Assembly (NCBI GenBank): GCA_963921195.1
Contig: OY992538.1
Location: forward strand, 56,100,852-56,164,851
DNA: 64,000 bases
Origin: Pegoplata infirma
Taxonomy: Eukaryota > Arthropoda > Insecta > Diptera > Anthomyiidae
Reading direction: 5' to 3'
Positions 11,295-22,596 of this stretch are shown piece by piece (positions within the stretch are counted from its first letter, which is position 1; each line of letters opens with the position of its first letter). The translations under genes and the position numbers were made by a program. The notes below the pieces were generated by a model. That model saw only the letters and a list, made by a program, of their open reading frames with translations. It did not search any database and was not told where the DNA came from.

Positions 11295-12570
11295 CATCCC
11301 AGCAAAACTTAGATTACCAAATAAGGTATAAAATAAGGTATAAGATCTCTTATTTTATATATTGCAGCATTGATGATTTTAACAGGCGATGAGACTCAAA
11401 GTAATGCATCCACATTATCACAAAGAATACCAGTAAGGTATAAAATAAGTCATAAATTTATAACGAAGAATACGAGTAAGGTGTAAAATATATGATATTT
11501 TATAGGTTACGAGAAATGAAATAACCCAGTCAGAAATTGCCAACCGTACCAAAAATTTTGTGTTGGTACAATATCGGGCTAGCCAAAAATACAACATTGT
11601 ATAATGTAAAACAGTTTTACTAAAAATATTGTGTTGGCACAACTTTGTGTTTACATAAAACACTACACTATAGATTATAATTTAAAAGTTTAACATTTTT
11701 ATTTTTTAAAAAGTTTTCGATTTACATAGACCTCAACTCTTTAATCTAAGTGAACACTTAAGTAGTTGCTTTTTCAACCAATTTGTACAAAATGGTAACT
11801 AAAAAGCACGACATCGAGATTTTCAATACATCCCTAAGCAAAAGTTAAATCCAATGTCGTAAATTTGTAAAATCAATATTAACCCAACGTTAAAACAAAA
11901 GTCGAGCGATCGTTGGCCACTGTTATCATTTCAACGTCGGAATGACGTCGTAGACTTAGAAACGGGTATGATTCGCCAACGTTGGTACCGTCGCCGCCAA
12001 CTTCATTCCAACGTTGGCCCGTTTGTATTTTTCTGACTGGGCAGTCAGAAATTGCCAACCATACCAAAAATTTTGTGTTGGTACAATATCGGGCTAGCCA
12101 AAAATACAACATTGTATAATGTAAAACAGTTAAAAATATTGTGTTGGCACAACTTTGTGTTTACATAAAACACTACACTATAGATTATAATTTAAAAGTT
12201 TAACATTTTTATTTTTTTAAAAAGTTTTCGATTTACATAGACCTCAACTCTTTAATCTAAGTGAACACTTAAGTAGTTGCTTTTTCAACCAATTTGTACA
12301 AAATGGTAACTAAAAAGCACTACATCGAGATTTTCAATACATCCCTAAGCAAAAGTTATATCCAATGTCGTAAATTTGTAAAATCAATGTTAACCCAACG
12401 TTAAAACAAAAGTCGAGCGTAATGTAATGCATTATTTTTCACTTGAAAATAATACGTTGTGGAACAAATGTTTGGTAAGACATCATAAAATAATGCTACA
12501 AATAAGTAATATGCATTACCTGGTAATGTGTTATATAATCACTACCCATTACCAAAGTTTTGCTGGGATG
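11295..12570. mobile_element. TIR element (CATCCCAGCAAAACTT ends) with nested copies
   Basis: Ends CATCCCAGCAAAACTT (11295) and AAGTTTTGCTGGGATG (to 12570), flanked by TTAA on the left and TTAG on the right. This could be a decayed TTAA duplication of piggyBac type, but that is uncertain. The interior has repeated GGTATAAAATAAG words and a nested second family (11523-12420). Total 1276 bp. No transposase. Confidence 0.65.
11523..12420. mobile_element. CCCAGTCAGAAA element plus tandem partial copy
   Basis: 11523-12042 begins CCCAGTCAGAAATTGCCAAC and ends TTTTTCTGACTGGG, an inverted-repeat element of about 520 bp. A second copy starts directly at 12043 (CAGTCAGAAATTGCCAACC) and follows the first almost base for base through AACAAAAGTCGAGCG (12420), where it is truncated. 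The segment 11911-12042 is rich in AACGTTGG/CCAACGTT words. A diverged fragment of the same family is at 39133-39205. Confidence 0.7.
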
Positions 12571-13000
12571 TTAGTGTGTGACTAGGTCATCATACAAAAT
12601 TGACAACAAAGTTTTAGTTTGTTCTTTTTTTATTTTTTTAATTTTATTTAAAGTTTAGTGGCGCCTATGTAAACACACCTTTATCATCACTTGTAGGAGG
12701 ATGAGCTCTGTGTGGACTAAATTTCATATGGTCTGGCTGTGTGTTAAGCAGGTTTGTACACACATACAAAAAATAGCAATATAACGATAAAATCATTACT
12801 TTCTTTTGTGTTTGTCAGAGCTGAACAAAGAGCCAAACCAAGATACTGTTAAATTACACTGTGCAACAAATTTAAAGTCATCGACTGTATCTTGAATGAG
12901 ATTAAAAATAAATGAAAGTAGGTTACCAGTAGACCAAATTCGCCAACGGGGTTTAAAACTTTAGCTACATTCTTTTAATGGCCCACTGAAGTTTTTATTC
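12571..13000. other. Low-repeat, probably host DNA
   Basis: Intermediate base composition, no open frame of note, no recognised repeat. Confidence 0.4.
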
Positions 13001-13211
13001 CTTTTATACCCATCACTCTAGAGGGTACATCTTAGTTTGTCGTTTTATTTGTAACACCTCGAAATATTAGTCTAAGACCCCATAAAATCTATATGTGGGG
13101 AATTCCATGCCAAATCGGACACATTGAACTTTTTTCTTTAATTTTCCAAATTTTTTACAATTTTCCGATTTTCTTGATGACCCGTTTAAAATATATCGAA
13201 TTTTTAAAAAT
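13001..13211 (+). mobile_element. mini-me 5' core followed by foldback-arm fragment
   Basis: 13001-13095: ATACCCATCACTCTAGAGGG, the core TTTGTCGTTTTATTTGTAAC and CACCTCGAAATATTAG, then CCCATAAAATCTATATG. From 13096: GGGGAATTCCATGCCAAATC, the terminal part of the foldback family seen at 9478-10865, lost after about 13211. Confidence 0.7.
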
Positions 13212-13540
13212 TATTACAAATAATTTTGGCAATTAATTTGTAAATTTACAACTTTTTGACGCGATAAAACTTACAAGGAATTCTCCTGGTTTTACGAGAT
13301 TTTTTGTTACCTACTCTTTTACGAGAAATTCTAGTAAATATTACGAACTATAATACTACAAATAGTATATTTTTATTTCTTTTTATTGTTATACTTTGTT
13401 ATCAGTAGGGCCCACTGTTGGCCAACCCTGAAACCTTGATTGTCTGTGTTGTGAGAATAAATTTGATTTGTTTAGCATGTTATAGACTTGTTGTGCGTAG
13501 TAGTTTACACCCAAAAAAATTGTCAGTTAAAATAAAGTCA
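13212..13540. other. AT-rich DNA, nothing assignable
   Basis: No gene, RNA or structured repeat recognised. Confidence 0.4.
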
Positions 13541-13600
13541 AACAAGTGAGAGTGTAAAATTAGGCCGTGCCGAATCTGTTATACCCTCCAACAAGTTAAA
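13541..13600 (-). mobile_element. mini-me 3' terminus
   Basis: AAACAAGTGAGAGTGTAAAA followed by the hairpin ATTAGGCCGTGCCGAAT (13559-13575) and TTATACCCTCCAAC. This is the 3' end of a mini-me/DINE-1-like subfamily in minus orientation, shared with 8393-8450 and 50280-50345. Confidence 0.6.
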
Positions 13601-13724
13601 AAAAACAGGGGCGTCTTTTTTTGGGGGGGGGGTGGGTTTCGGCGGTGGGAGACAACCTCCCTGGATGCAACTGCAGGACTTTTAACTTCTTCTGACAAAA
13701 AAAAATAAAAATAATAATAATCGA

Positions 13725-15085
13725 TAGCCCATACAAAACTATATAAAAATGTAAATTTTTTGGGATTGTAATGCATTCCGTTTTAATGTGATGAATATTT
13801 AATCAAGGCAACTCGCCACAAATTTTACCATTTTTCCAATATTTGACCACGCCTCCTAAGCCCAGTTTTTAAAAATTTGAAAAACCAAAAACGCAATTTT
13901 CTTAGTTCCATATAGAGCTATCTAAACTAGAGTTTGCAAAACGATTAAAATCGTAATCGTAATCGCGATTAATCACGCCAAAATAATCGTAATCGTAATC
14001 GACAAAAAAATCATGCGATTACGATTATGAAATACACTGTTTTTTTAACAAATTTAAATCAGTTCCAAAATTTTTTGAAACTCATTTTGAAGTTTCTATT
14101 AAAATTATTTGTCAAAAAAACTAAATTAGTGTTAAAAACGATTACTTTCGGGACAATTTCAAACAAAAATCATTCATTCTGGAATGTTAAGTAGACTGAA
14201 AAGTTTTTATGGGTTGGCCCATAATTTATTTAAATTGTTTGCGATTTTTCTTTCCTTTTCTCGTAAAAGTCATTCAAATTTATATTAAAATTTAAATTCT
14301 GATCTGAGTAAATTTTAAAGAATTTGGTTCTTAAAAAATTTGGACATGAAATGTTGTCAAAATAAACTTAATTTTTTCATACTTTGACCGTAGGTTGACT
14401 ACTGATTGACTGTAACTGGCAATCGGCAGGTATTCTGACACGACCCCGCAGAAATCTTTTGTTAACTGGAAGCAACTTTTGGAAAGGAATCATGATCCAA
14501 AGAGCGAATCAAAATCAGTCACAGTTTAGATAGAGTTGATTAAGGCACTCTTTGTAGAGTTTATTTAAGCGCAATAAAGATGGAAGAAAATCTAGTATTT
14601 TTCTCCAAAAATCTTTTTGATCATTTAAAAAGTGTTGAAGATGTCAAAAATTAAAGTATGTGTGAAATTCTATCAACAAAGAATTTAAATTATTAGTTAT
14701 ACAAAAAAATCTTAACAAAAAATTCTCAAGGGCGCTCGAGCGCAATGATATACTAAAAAAAGAGACTGTGGAGCCAAATCTCGAATAATTTTTACTGGGA
14801 AAGTTCGAAAGCTTTTAATATTATTTCTTAAAAATAATAGTTTTTGTTCTTAAAAATATAAATTTCAAAAGATTTTTTTTTAAAAATATTGCAACTCAAA
14901 CAAATTAAAAAATTCGATTAATCGTTATCGCGATTAACGGCAATTTTTTTAATCGTAATCGCGATTATCAAATATCTCGATTATTTGCAAACTCTAATCT
15001 AAACAACCTATTCAAAAATTTACAGACACATGTTTTACTGTAGCGGGATATTTGGTGTGCATGCCTCATATATCAGTGATCGACA
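13725..15085. mobile_element. Single arm of the 26.9-35.4 kb foldback family, split by a hAT element
   Basis: 13725-13927 plus 15005-15085 match one arm of the foldback at 26927-35379: CGATAGCCCATACAAAACTA, GCATTCCGTTTTAATGTG, TTGACCACGCCTCCTAAGCC, AACGCAATTTTCTTAGTTCC, and the end GGTGTGCATGCCTCATATA. The arm is interrupted by 13928-14996. Confidence 0.8.
13920..15004. mobile_element. hAT element (non-autonomous) with 8-bp TSD ATCTAAAC
   Basis: The element is 13928-14996 (1069 bp), flanked by ATCTAAAC at 13920-13927 and 14997-15004, which fits the hAT target pattern nTnnnnAn. TIRs are TAGAGTTTGCAAA and TTTGCAAACTCTA. Subterminal blocks at both ends repeat AATCGTAATCGCGATTA, as expected of transposase-binding subterminal repeats. 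The interior (14050-14870) has no open transposase frame. Confidence 0.9.
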
Positions 15086-15236
15086 TTCTACCGATGCACA
15101 GTGGATTATATAAGGTGAATGCATCTCATAATTGATTTTTGCAAATGTTTGAAATTAACCATAAAACAAGATCTATCGTAAAGCTAAGATGTCAAGCAAT
15201 AATTATTTTTAGAAATTGTAGTTATTTTGTCAACAG
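15086..15236. other. AT-rich DNA
   Basis: Nothing recognised apart from being upstream of the weak exon candidate at 15237. Confidence 0.3.
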
Positions 15237-15313
15237 AAGTATTCAAAAATGGCGACCGAAAACACTACTTTCGACTTGAAAGATTTGGGGAAATAAAATT
15301 ATACGATATTCAA
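15237..15313 (+). CDS. Possible small coding exon (very low confidence)
   Basis: Bounded by an acceptor-like TTTTGTCAACAG (to 15236) and a donor-like CAA|GTGCGT (15314). In the phase-2 frame it encodes 25 residues beginning VFKNGDRKHYFRLERFGEIK. The mixed polar/aromatic composition is unlike the surrounding AT-driven frames. A second frame gives ATGGCGACC in good initiation context, but it stops after 15 codons. No family recognised; it may be coincidence. Confidence 0.2.
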
Positions 15314-15684
15314 GTGCGTGTTTTTAATATTTCTAATTATTTTTTTTGGGATTGTAGTACCATGTTGGAAAGGGTAACTTGTCCAGATTCTATTTTTGTT
15401 ATGAGCTTTGTATATATTGTTAGCAGAATTGAAATTTATTCATTTGAAGTATATAATATTTTTTTGCTAACCTACGCAACTTTGACTAGGATTTTAACTC
15501 TAGCGCCGTTTTTCTCCAATCTAGTTATAACATAGAATTAAAGTTAAACTTATTATCTAAAAGATATTTCAAAACTAGCTGCCTTTTCGTGCCTTTAAAC
15601 AAATGGCATGCAAAAATGTTGACGAACTCACAAATTAAAAGTAAATAAAAATTTAATTATGAATTATTTTCGCTCATTATGCAC
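15314..15684. other. AT-rich DNA, open frame not considered real
   Basis: The frame continuing from 15314 to 15535 is hydrophobic and AT-driven. No repeat recognised. Confidence 0.3.
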
Positions 15685-15898
15685 TACTCAATTTGCCATT
15701 CCGTGTGTAACGCAACGAAATATCGGTCTAGGACCACATAAAATACATATAACATTGATCCATGGTCAAATTTAAGATATTCTAGCGATGTCCGTCCGTC
15801 TGTCTGTGGACGCACGATGTAGTCCAAACCAATAGATCTAGACCCCGGAAGTTTGACAAAAAAATTACTTATAACTGGCTAAGTTTGTATATCGGACC
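15685..15898 (+). mobile_element. mini-me 5' half
   Basis: Core-like GCCATTCCGTGTGTAACGCA, then ACGAAATATCGGTCTAGGAC, CACATAAAATACATATA, and a GTCY tract at 15789-15808. The body runs into the target site of the retrotransposon fragment at 15911. Confidence 0.65.
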
Positions 15899-16560
15899 AC
15901 GGGGGAAATAGGTTAGGTTAGGTTAGGTTAGGGTGGCGGTGTACGATTTACACCTCGCATAGACCTTTTGGTCCATAGCGATACCACAAAACTTTTTTTT
16001 TTTTTTTTTTTTTTTTCCGCTAGCGTCGCAAGTTAAACACGTTCAAAGTCATTGCGAATCTCTTTAATATTCTAAGATCCATTCGCGTTATATCCTCCAA
16101 AGTATTAAAGCTTATCTGACCAGTAATCGATCGGCGACTTCTTGCCACCGCTGGACAGTGACAAAGTATGTGTTCTATCGATTCATCCACTCCTGGTGAG
16201 CCGCATCTTTTACAACTGGCGTCCGGGATGAGTCTAATATTCTTAGCATGAATGCCGATGAGACAGTGACCAGTTATTATTCCCGTCAGAGCCCTACATT
16301 CCCTTCTCGTAAGTGATAAAAGGTATTCAGTTTTCCCTTGGTCATAAGTTGGCCATAAAGTTCTGCTGATTTTGCATGTTGTTAGTTGTCCCCACTTCCT
16401 GTTCGCTACTGCAACATTTATGGAATCCCGTCTTTTTTTGAAGTGTTGGAGCGGTGGTAAAACTAGCACCGTGGTACCTACACCATCAGCTCCAAGTTTC
16501 GTGAGTTCGTCTGCCCTTTCATTTCCCTGTATTCCGTTGTGTCCTGGTACGGGGGAAATA
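15899..16560 (-). mobile_element. 5'-truncated LOA/R1-group non-LTR retrotransposon with 12-bp TSD
   Basis: The element is 15911-16548 on the minus strand, flanked by ACGGGGGAAATA at 15899-15910 and 16549-16560. The 3' tail on its own strand is (CCTAA)n, seen on plus as GGTTAGGTTAGGTTAGGTTA (15911-). The 3' UTR contains a T/A run at 15991-16017. It keeps only the end of ORF2. It is related to, but diverged from, the intact element at 29591-34802. Confidence 0.9.
16020..16548 (-). pseudogene. ORF2 C-terminal remnant (RNase H end plus zinc-knuckle region)
   Basis: Open from the truncation point at 16548 to the stop at 16020. It starts inside the RNase H domain with VPGHNGIQGNERADELTKLG and continues to a CCHC-like cluster (CKRCG...EHILCHC), as in the C-terminus of the ORF2 at 29700-33293 (CRSCM...EHFICHC). 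A methionine at 16469 opens the last 149 codons, but this is not a start. There is no endonuclease or reverse transcriptase, so it is dead on arrival. No internal stop is seen, so the insertion may be fairly recent. Confidence 0.85.
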
Positions 16561-17419
16561 AGTTCCCCCTAAAAAAAAAAAAAAAACAACCCCAAAAAAC
16601 ATTTTTTGCATGTTTTTTAGCATATTTGTTCAACAATTGAACAATATGTTGATTAATATAAAAATTAAGAACCATGCGCTTGTCAACGAGACTGAGAAAC
16701 GTAATTTATTTTGGTCCGCCCCCGTTTGGAGGCGTGGCTATAACAATAAATGCTAAAATTGTGTTATTTATGCGTATTATAATTAATGGGTTTGTAGACA
16801 TTTATAGCAAAAAGGTAGAGGTAGTCCCCCCCCTGACTCCCTTTCCCAAAAAAAGAAACTTTATTTATTTTTTTTTCCTTTTTGGAGGTTTCTGGAAAGA
16901 TTTGGCAACAGCCGAATTTAACACTCACTATTTTTTTTTTTAGTTGCCAATTACATACGATTTTTTTATTATAACTTCCTTATTTTTGTCGTATTACAAT
17001 GAAATATCAGTTTGATTTTATATTTGACACCAATGAAAATCAATATGAATTCGGTAATTAAAAAAAAAAACATTTGGCCCTTAAAAGGCTAAAGGTTGAC
17101 CTTATCTGAAAAATTTATTTACAAAATTATTTATTATAAATATCTGTTGCAAAATTTAATTGAAAATAATTAGAAAATATAAAAATACCTCTTTTACTTG
17201 TCCTAACATTTTACTTTTATACTAAAATTCAACAAAAATATCGAAAATGTATTTTTAACCCTTCATAACTTTAGTTCTCGTCAGTCGATTTTTATGATTA
17301 AAAGCACAAATTAAAGCCTAAGGTCTCACCTATGCAACAAAAAAGACGTCATACAAAAATATTGATCCAATCAAAAGTTACAGATTTTTGATCCGGAAAT
17401 GACCAAAATTTTCCACTGT
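16561..17419. other. AT-rich mini-me-like body sequence
   Basis: The truncated element's host repeat resumes with AAGTTCCCCCT. The rest is AT-rich, with a short inverted CCGCCCCCGTTTGGAGGCG at 16717-16735 and a CCGAATTTAACACTCACT end at 16913-16930. No coding signal. Confidence 0.4.
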
Positions 17420-17860
17420 GCGATGTCCGTCTGTCTGTCCGTCTGTGGAAATGGTGATCACGGCCAAAGTATTAAACAGATATGCCTAAGACTTAGCATA
17501 TCTACTTGTTGTTGCCCTTAGTAGTTTGGTATTGAATTTTGAGCGAAAACGGTTCAGCGGTTCAAAAGTTATGAAAAAAAATGTAAGGACACCTCGAAAA
17601 TTTTGGTATATTCAACATAACCTAAAAATACAAAATGCTTTAATTCGACTGCTAGTTGACACATGTGAACAGAATTGATCACCGAATGGTATTTAAACAA
17701 GTACAAACATATTTTTTTACAAAAAAATAAAAAAATTCGCCATTTTTTTTTACGAAAAAATTTTTTTCGCGGACTTTTTTTTTTTGAAAATAAACTTTTT
17801 TAAATTGTGGAGGGTATCAATACATTCGGCAAGGTCGAATTTACCCTTTTTTACTTGTTT
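17420..17860 (+). mobile_element. mini-me 3' half
   Basis: GTCY tract GATGTCCGTCTGTCTGTCCG at 17423, a body closely matching 5268-5892 (GGTTCAGCGGTTCAAAAGTT; CAACATAACCTAAAAATACA), and the 3' hairpin ATTCGGCAAGGTCGAAT (17824-17840), which has one G-T-type mispair in an otherwise perfect stem. It ends CTTTTTTACTTG. Confidence 0.75.
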
Positions 17861-18949
17861 TATATTTTTTTGGTGTTCCTGAATTTTTATGATAACGGAC
17901 CAAAAATTTTAATCGGCCGTTGTTTGTGCTGGGGATCCATTTTTTCGCAATCGCTAGTGTTGGGTATTATATGGTCAATCTTGGTTATTTTTTTTTTGTA
18001 TATTTTATTACTAACAACATTTTTTTTTTCAGTGTATTTTAAGACACCCACGCACCACCATGACTTTGTTAATTTAACTTTTTTTTCGGTCATAGTTTAT
18101 CAATAAGTTTTTCCCTGATTGTCCTTTTTTTGTAAGGGTTAATACTGACTGCAGTGTATATTAGTTTTTAATGTCAATTTAATAAAGATTGTTGTTTTTT
18201 TGGGTTCATTCTTAAACAAATTTCTATTGATAACCGTTTTCTTTTAGATAAATTTGTTTGAAAAAAGTTTACACACACACAAAAATATGTATGAATTTAT
18301 AAAGAGATTTAGGTTTAAAAATAGTTTTATGTATGTAATCGTGAATAAATTGTGTAAATTGTGTGTATTCTTGCAATTAAGCATCTACCACTTTATAAAA
18401 AGTTATTTTTTGTTGCTTAAGAAAAGATAAAAGTATTAAATGTGAATGAGGTGGAATAAAGGGTTTATAAATAATATATATTTTTATAAGCAATTTTTTT
18501 TTCTATTTTATATGTTTAGGGGTTGTAAACAAAAAAAAATATGTTAAAGATTTTTAGTGTTCCAGTGTTAAGGGCGGAGGTCCAAGTAGTAAGATTTCAG
18601 AAAATCTTTTAAACAACATAAAACATTAGAAAACATCAAATCTAAAAATTTAGGTGGAATCTGAAAATATAAAATTACTTTCAATTTCAATTAACAAAAT
18701 TTTAGCAGATTTTGTTGCTGAAATGGATTTTTAAGTAAATTCTCTTCATTACATTTTCGAAAATAACAAAAAAATTTCTGCAATTTTACTGATTCTGTTT
18801 GCTGAATTTCAAAATAATTTTGTGCAGATTAATATGCAAATTATTTTGTTATTTAACAGAAAAAATGTTTAAGTTTATTTAATTAAATTTTTTTTTTTTT
18901 TTATTTAGAAAAAATATGAACTTCATGATACTGCATAGTTTTTGTTTCC
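17861..18949. other. AT-rich, low-complexity DNA
   Basis: Long A/T runs, no repeats of defined ends, no credible exon. Frames on both strands around 17887-18106 mirror each other and are compositional. Confidence 0.4.
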
Positions 18950-19260
18950 CTTATTATCACACCAAATGACTTTTGTCAAATTTTGTCGATTGCCGGGCAA
19001 ATTATGGTTCGTTTTGGCCTAAAAACTCTACATTTACGTTTTTAGACAAATCGGACAATTTTAACCTGTGCCGCAGGGGGTAAAAATTTAGCCCAATTTT
19101 TTTTTCTTTTTGGTTTGTACAAGAAACTTTAAACCCCCGGGGCACGCGTTAAAAGTTTCCGATTTGTCTTAAAATTTAAAAATAGAGTTTTTGGACCAAA
19201 ACGGACAATATTTTGTCAAGCAATCTACAAAAGTATTTTTTTGTGATAAAACATAAAATT
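18950..19260. repeat. Imperfect inverted repeat (about 300 bp)
   Basis: The left arm (CAAATTTTGTCGATTGCCGG; GTTCGTTTTGGCCTAAAAAC; TTTTTAGACAAATCGG) is complementary to the right arm (CCGATTTGTCTTAAAA; GAGTTTTTGGACCAAAACGG; CAATATTTTGTCAAGC). The centre is near 19100. MITE-like, family unknown. Confidence 0.6.
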
Positions 19261-20682
19261 TGTCAAAAAGTCATAGTTCGTGCCACCCTAATATGCATAT
19301 AAGTTTGTCATTCCGTTTGTAACACCTCGAAATATTGGTTTAGAATCCCATAAAGTACATATATTTATGATCGTCGATAGATTTTAAGTCGGTCTGGTCC
19401 GTCTGTCTGTCTGTTCGTCTGTCTGTAGAAAACATGCTAACTTTTAAATTACTTTACTGAGGCTGCTAAAGTTTGGCATATATGTTTGTCATTTAGCTAG
19501 GCAGGTTTGTATTGCAATCCAGCAAAATCGGTTCAGGGTGTCAAAAGCGATAAGCAAAAGATTGAATTTCGGAAAGAGTTTTTCTCGAATTTACTAGTTA
19601 AAAACTCGCTAACAAGGCAAGTCTCCCTGGTGTCACCCTCCGATCTTCATGAAATTTGGATATGTTGTTAAGAACGAAAATTAATTCGACACGTATTTTT
19701 TTTTTAGCGGCCCAAACTCATTTTTAGGGGGGGGGGGTCGATTTGTATGGGGGGAAATTTACCTTTTTTCAGTTTTTTACAATTTGCGCCTATTTAAACA
19801 AAATTAATATAGGCGTGTGTGCTATCAGATTAAAGGTATTAAAAATATCTATCTCGTGGTGCTAACAACGGGCCAAAGAAATTAATATTTTTCGACTTAT
19901 TAACAAAAATGTCCTAAAATTTTTGTATTTTACTCAATATGACGAAAAGTTGTGCATTTTTGGACACGTTCTTAGCATACGTACACTCATAAAAATTTGT
20001 TAGTATTCCTTACAAAAAAGTCTGTTACCATTACTAATAAAGTTTTCAATTTGTGCCCGATAACTTTTTCAGTTACCATTACAAACTTTGGTATTCAAAA
20101 ATTAGTAATCTTAAAAAAAACTAAAAAAATTAGTATTACTAAATTTTTTTGTAAAAAAATTGTAAATTGTGTATTTTAAATTTTTGGTATTTTTTTACTA
20201 TATTAAACTGCGTATTGCGCTTGTTGTCGCCATTACTATTTCAATGCAAGTCAGATTTTGTTTGAATTTTTGATCTGAAATATGTAAGAGAAAATATTGA
20301 ATACAAAATATAAATTACATACCACATAAAATTAATGCTTTGAAAATTGTGTTGAATAAATTGGTGTTCTAGAATAAAAAATACATTATATTGATATTAT
20401 TTAAATGGAACACATAAATACAGTTGTTACCTGCTTTCATAATTTTCTATTTTGTTTTATTTATTGTCCTAAAAAAAGAGTTAATTTTAAACCAAAAATA
20501 CTTTTAAATTTGATTACCTGTATTTTTTTGTGTTGTAATATTTTGTTGTTGTACATTTTTTTATTTCTTCCGCTCCGCGACGTTGTCAATTCAAATGCTA
20601 TTTTTCAACTGAATAATAGAAAGAAAGGCATGAAGAAAAGTACACAAAATTACCAATACTATTCTGAGTATTAAGAAATCAA

Positions 20683-21200
20683 CCCTTTGTCATTGTTGCC
20701 AACTATTTTTAACCAAAAACCTCTAAATTTCACTAAAAAAGCGCTAGAAACCGCCAAAAATAAATTTAGCGGGAAAAATTTAAAATTCTCCCGCTAAATT
20801 AGGAAAAAAAGCGCTAAAAACTGAAAAACTTGGCATTTTTGATTGACAAAAAATAAAAATTAAAAAAAAAAACCTCCAAATTATTTTTTCTACAAAAATT
20901 GACTTCTCACTAAAAACGCACAAGAAACCGCCGAAAAAAATTTAGCGGGAAAAAATAAAATTTTCCCGCTAAGTTACAAAAAAAAGCGCTAAAATTCGAC
21001 AAACTTGGCGATTTTGATTGAAAAAAAAAAGAAAAATTGGAAAAAAACCTCTAAATTTTTCCCACTAAATCCAAACAAAAAGCGCTAGATTTTCCCGCTA
21101 AAGCACCATTCCCGCTAAAACCAATTTTCCCCCGCTAAATCCAAACAAAAAGCGCTAGATTTAGCGGGAAAACCTCCAACTTGGCAACAGTGCCCTTTGT
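20683..21200. mobile_element. 0.5-kb TIR element, 8-bp TSD CCCTTTGT (copy 1)
   Basis: 20691-21192 (502 bp), flanked by CCCTTTGT at 20683-20690 and 21193-21200. The ends are CATTGTTGCCAACT and TTGGCAACAGTG. The interior repeats CCCGCTAAAT, AGCGCTAGA, TTTAGCGGGAAAA. An 8-bp duplication fits hAT or P. No coding capacity. Confidence 0.85.
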
Positions 21201-21204
21201 GTAC

Positions 21205-21719
21205 ACTGTACACACTGTTGCCAACTAATTTTAACCAAAAACCTCTAAATTTCATTAAAAAAGCGCTAGAAACCGCCAAAAATAAATTTAGCGGGGAAAA
21301 TTTTAAATTCTCCCGCTAAATTACGAAAAAAAGCGCTAAAAACCGAAAAGCTTGGCATTTTTGATTGACAAAAAAGAAAAATTAAAAAAAAAACCTCCAA
21401 ATTATTTTTTCTACGAAAATTGACTTTTCACTAAAAACGCGCAAGAAACCACAGAAAAAAATTTAGCGTGAAAATATAAAATTCTCCCGCTAAGTTACAA
21501 AAAAAACCGCTAAAACTCGACAAACTTGGAGTTTTCGATTGAAAAAAAAGAAAAATTTGAAAAAAACCTCTAAATTTGTCCCACTAAATCCAAACAAAAA
21601 CCGCTAGATTTTCCCGCTAAAACACAGTTCCCGCTAAAACCAATTTCCCCCCGCTAAATCCAAACAAAAAGCGCTAGATTTAGCGGGAAAACCTCCAACT
21701 TGGCAACAGTGACTGTACA
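21205..21719. mobile_element. 0.5-kb TIR element, 8-bp TSD ACTGTACA (copy 2)
   Basis: 21213-21711 (499 bp), flanked by ACTGTACA at 21205-21212 and 21712-21719. It matches copy 1 throughout, and its ends are CACTGTTGCCAAC and TTGGCAACAGTG. The distinct target duplication shows it is an independent insertion 12 bp from copy 1's target site, not a tandem duplication. Confidence 0.85.
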
Positions 21720-22596
21720 CAAGAAAAAAATCGCAGATAGCGTAAAACAAAAAAGGACCGCATGTGGAGAAGAAAGAAAAAAGAATTGAAAAAGGTCGGT
21801 GTTTTTTTGAATTTTGCATATCTTCTCTTTACTGCATTTTGTTCCCTTTTTTATATATTTTTTTATTTGAAAGAAAACAAAGTAGTTACAATGAAGCAGA
21901 CAAATAAGTGTAATTCAATATTGAAAATAATAAACATATTCATACTCATCAAAGCGCAGTTTTACCATTAAATTAAAAAAAAATAACTAACCGTATATTT
22001 TTTTTAAATGCTCTTTTTAATTTCCAAATATTTTAATAACATTTTCTTTTTGTATTTCATTAGTGCATTACTTTTCTAGAAAAGAAAACCGAAAAGTTAA
22101 TACGAAATTTTTAAAAAATCAACTGAAAAAATTATTAAAAAATCAGTAAAAAATTAATAGTTTGTAACGCGAGTTTACTAAAACGAATTACAAAAAAATA
22201 TTTTTTTAGTACAATTTAGTAAGAAAGTTGTAAAGTTGGGATACAAACAATTTTACAAACTTTTTTACTAACGTATTTTTTTGAGTGTAGATATGTTTTC
22301 CAAAGACCTTTCATTTGGTATATAACATGACTAGGTTTCTTTGCATAATATAGGAGATAAACGAAAAAAACTGAAAAATGGCATTGTCTTCCCCACTCCT
22401 TTAACCCCCTAAATATTTATTTCTTTAAAATAAAACCAATTCCATAAAGATCCGCGGGTGACACTAGGGAGACTTCCCTTGTAAGTTTCGAAAGACAATC
22501 CTCAGGCGGCTGAGGCTTGGCACATATATTTGTCGGTCCCTTGGTCTGGGTTGTATTGAATATCAGCGAAATAGGTCCAGTGCACACAGGGCCAGC

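Larger units (their letters stand above)
19982..22289. mobile_element. TA-flanked TIR element (CACTCAAAAAAAT ends)
   Basis: 19984-22287, with TA on both sides. The left end is CACTCATAAAAATTTGTTAG and the right end, reverse-complemented, is CACTCAAAAAAATACGTTAG. Interior AT-rich with TTACCATTAC/TAGTAA words. It contains the two 0.5-kb elements at 20691 and 21213. Related ends at 39270-39896. Probably non-autonomous Tc1/mariner type. Confidence 0.7.
19610..22484. mobile_element. PIF/Harbinger-like element, TAA target duplication
   Basis: The element is 19613-22481 (2869 bp), flanked by TAA at 19610-19612 and 22482-22484. The left TIR starts CAAGGCAAGTCTCCCTGGTG. The right TIR, reverse-complemented, starts CAAGGGAAGTCTCCCTAGTG. 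Both continue into TGTCACCC. The 3-bp TAA duplication fits PIF/Harbinger. No transposase survives. The same end (CAAGGGAAGT) and the same TAA duplication mark 59534-60092. Confidence 0.8.

Noticed and set aside
15227..15535. Full 102-codon frame as a gene
   Set aside because: The part after 15313 is AT-driven and hydrophobic. Only the short bounded segment is kept as a weak exon candidate.
15905..15933. Interstitial telomere (TTAGG)n
   Set aside because: The same pentamer tail is joined to a related retrotransposon at 29591, so it is an element tail. Only four or five units are present and flies lack this telomere repeat.
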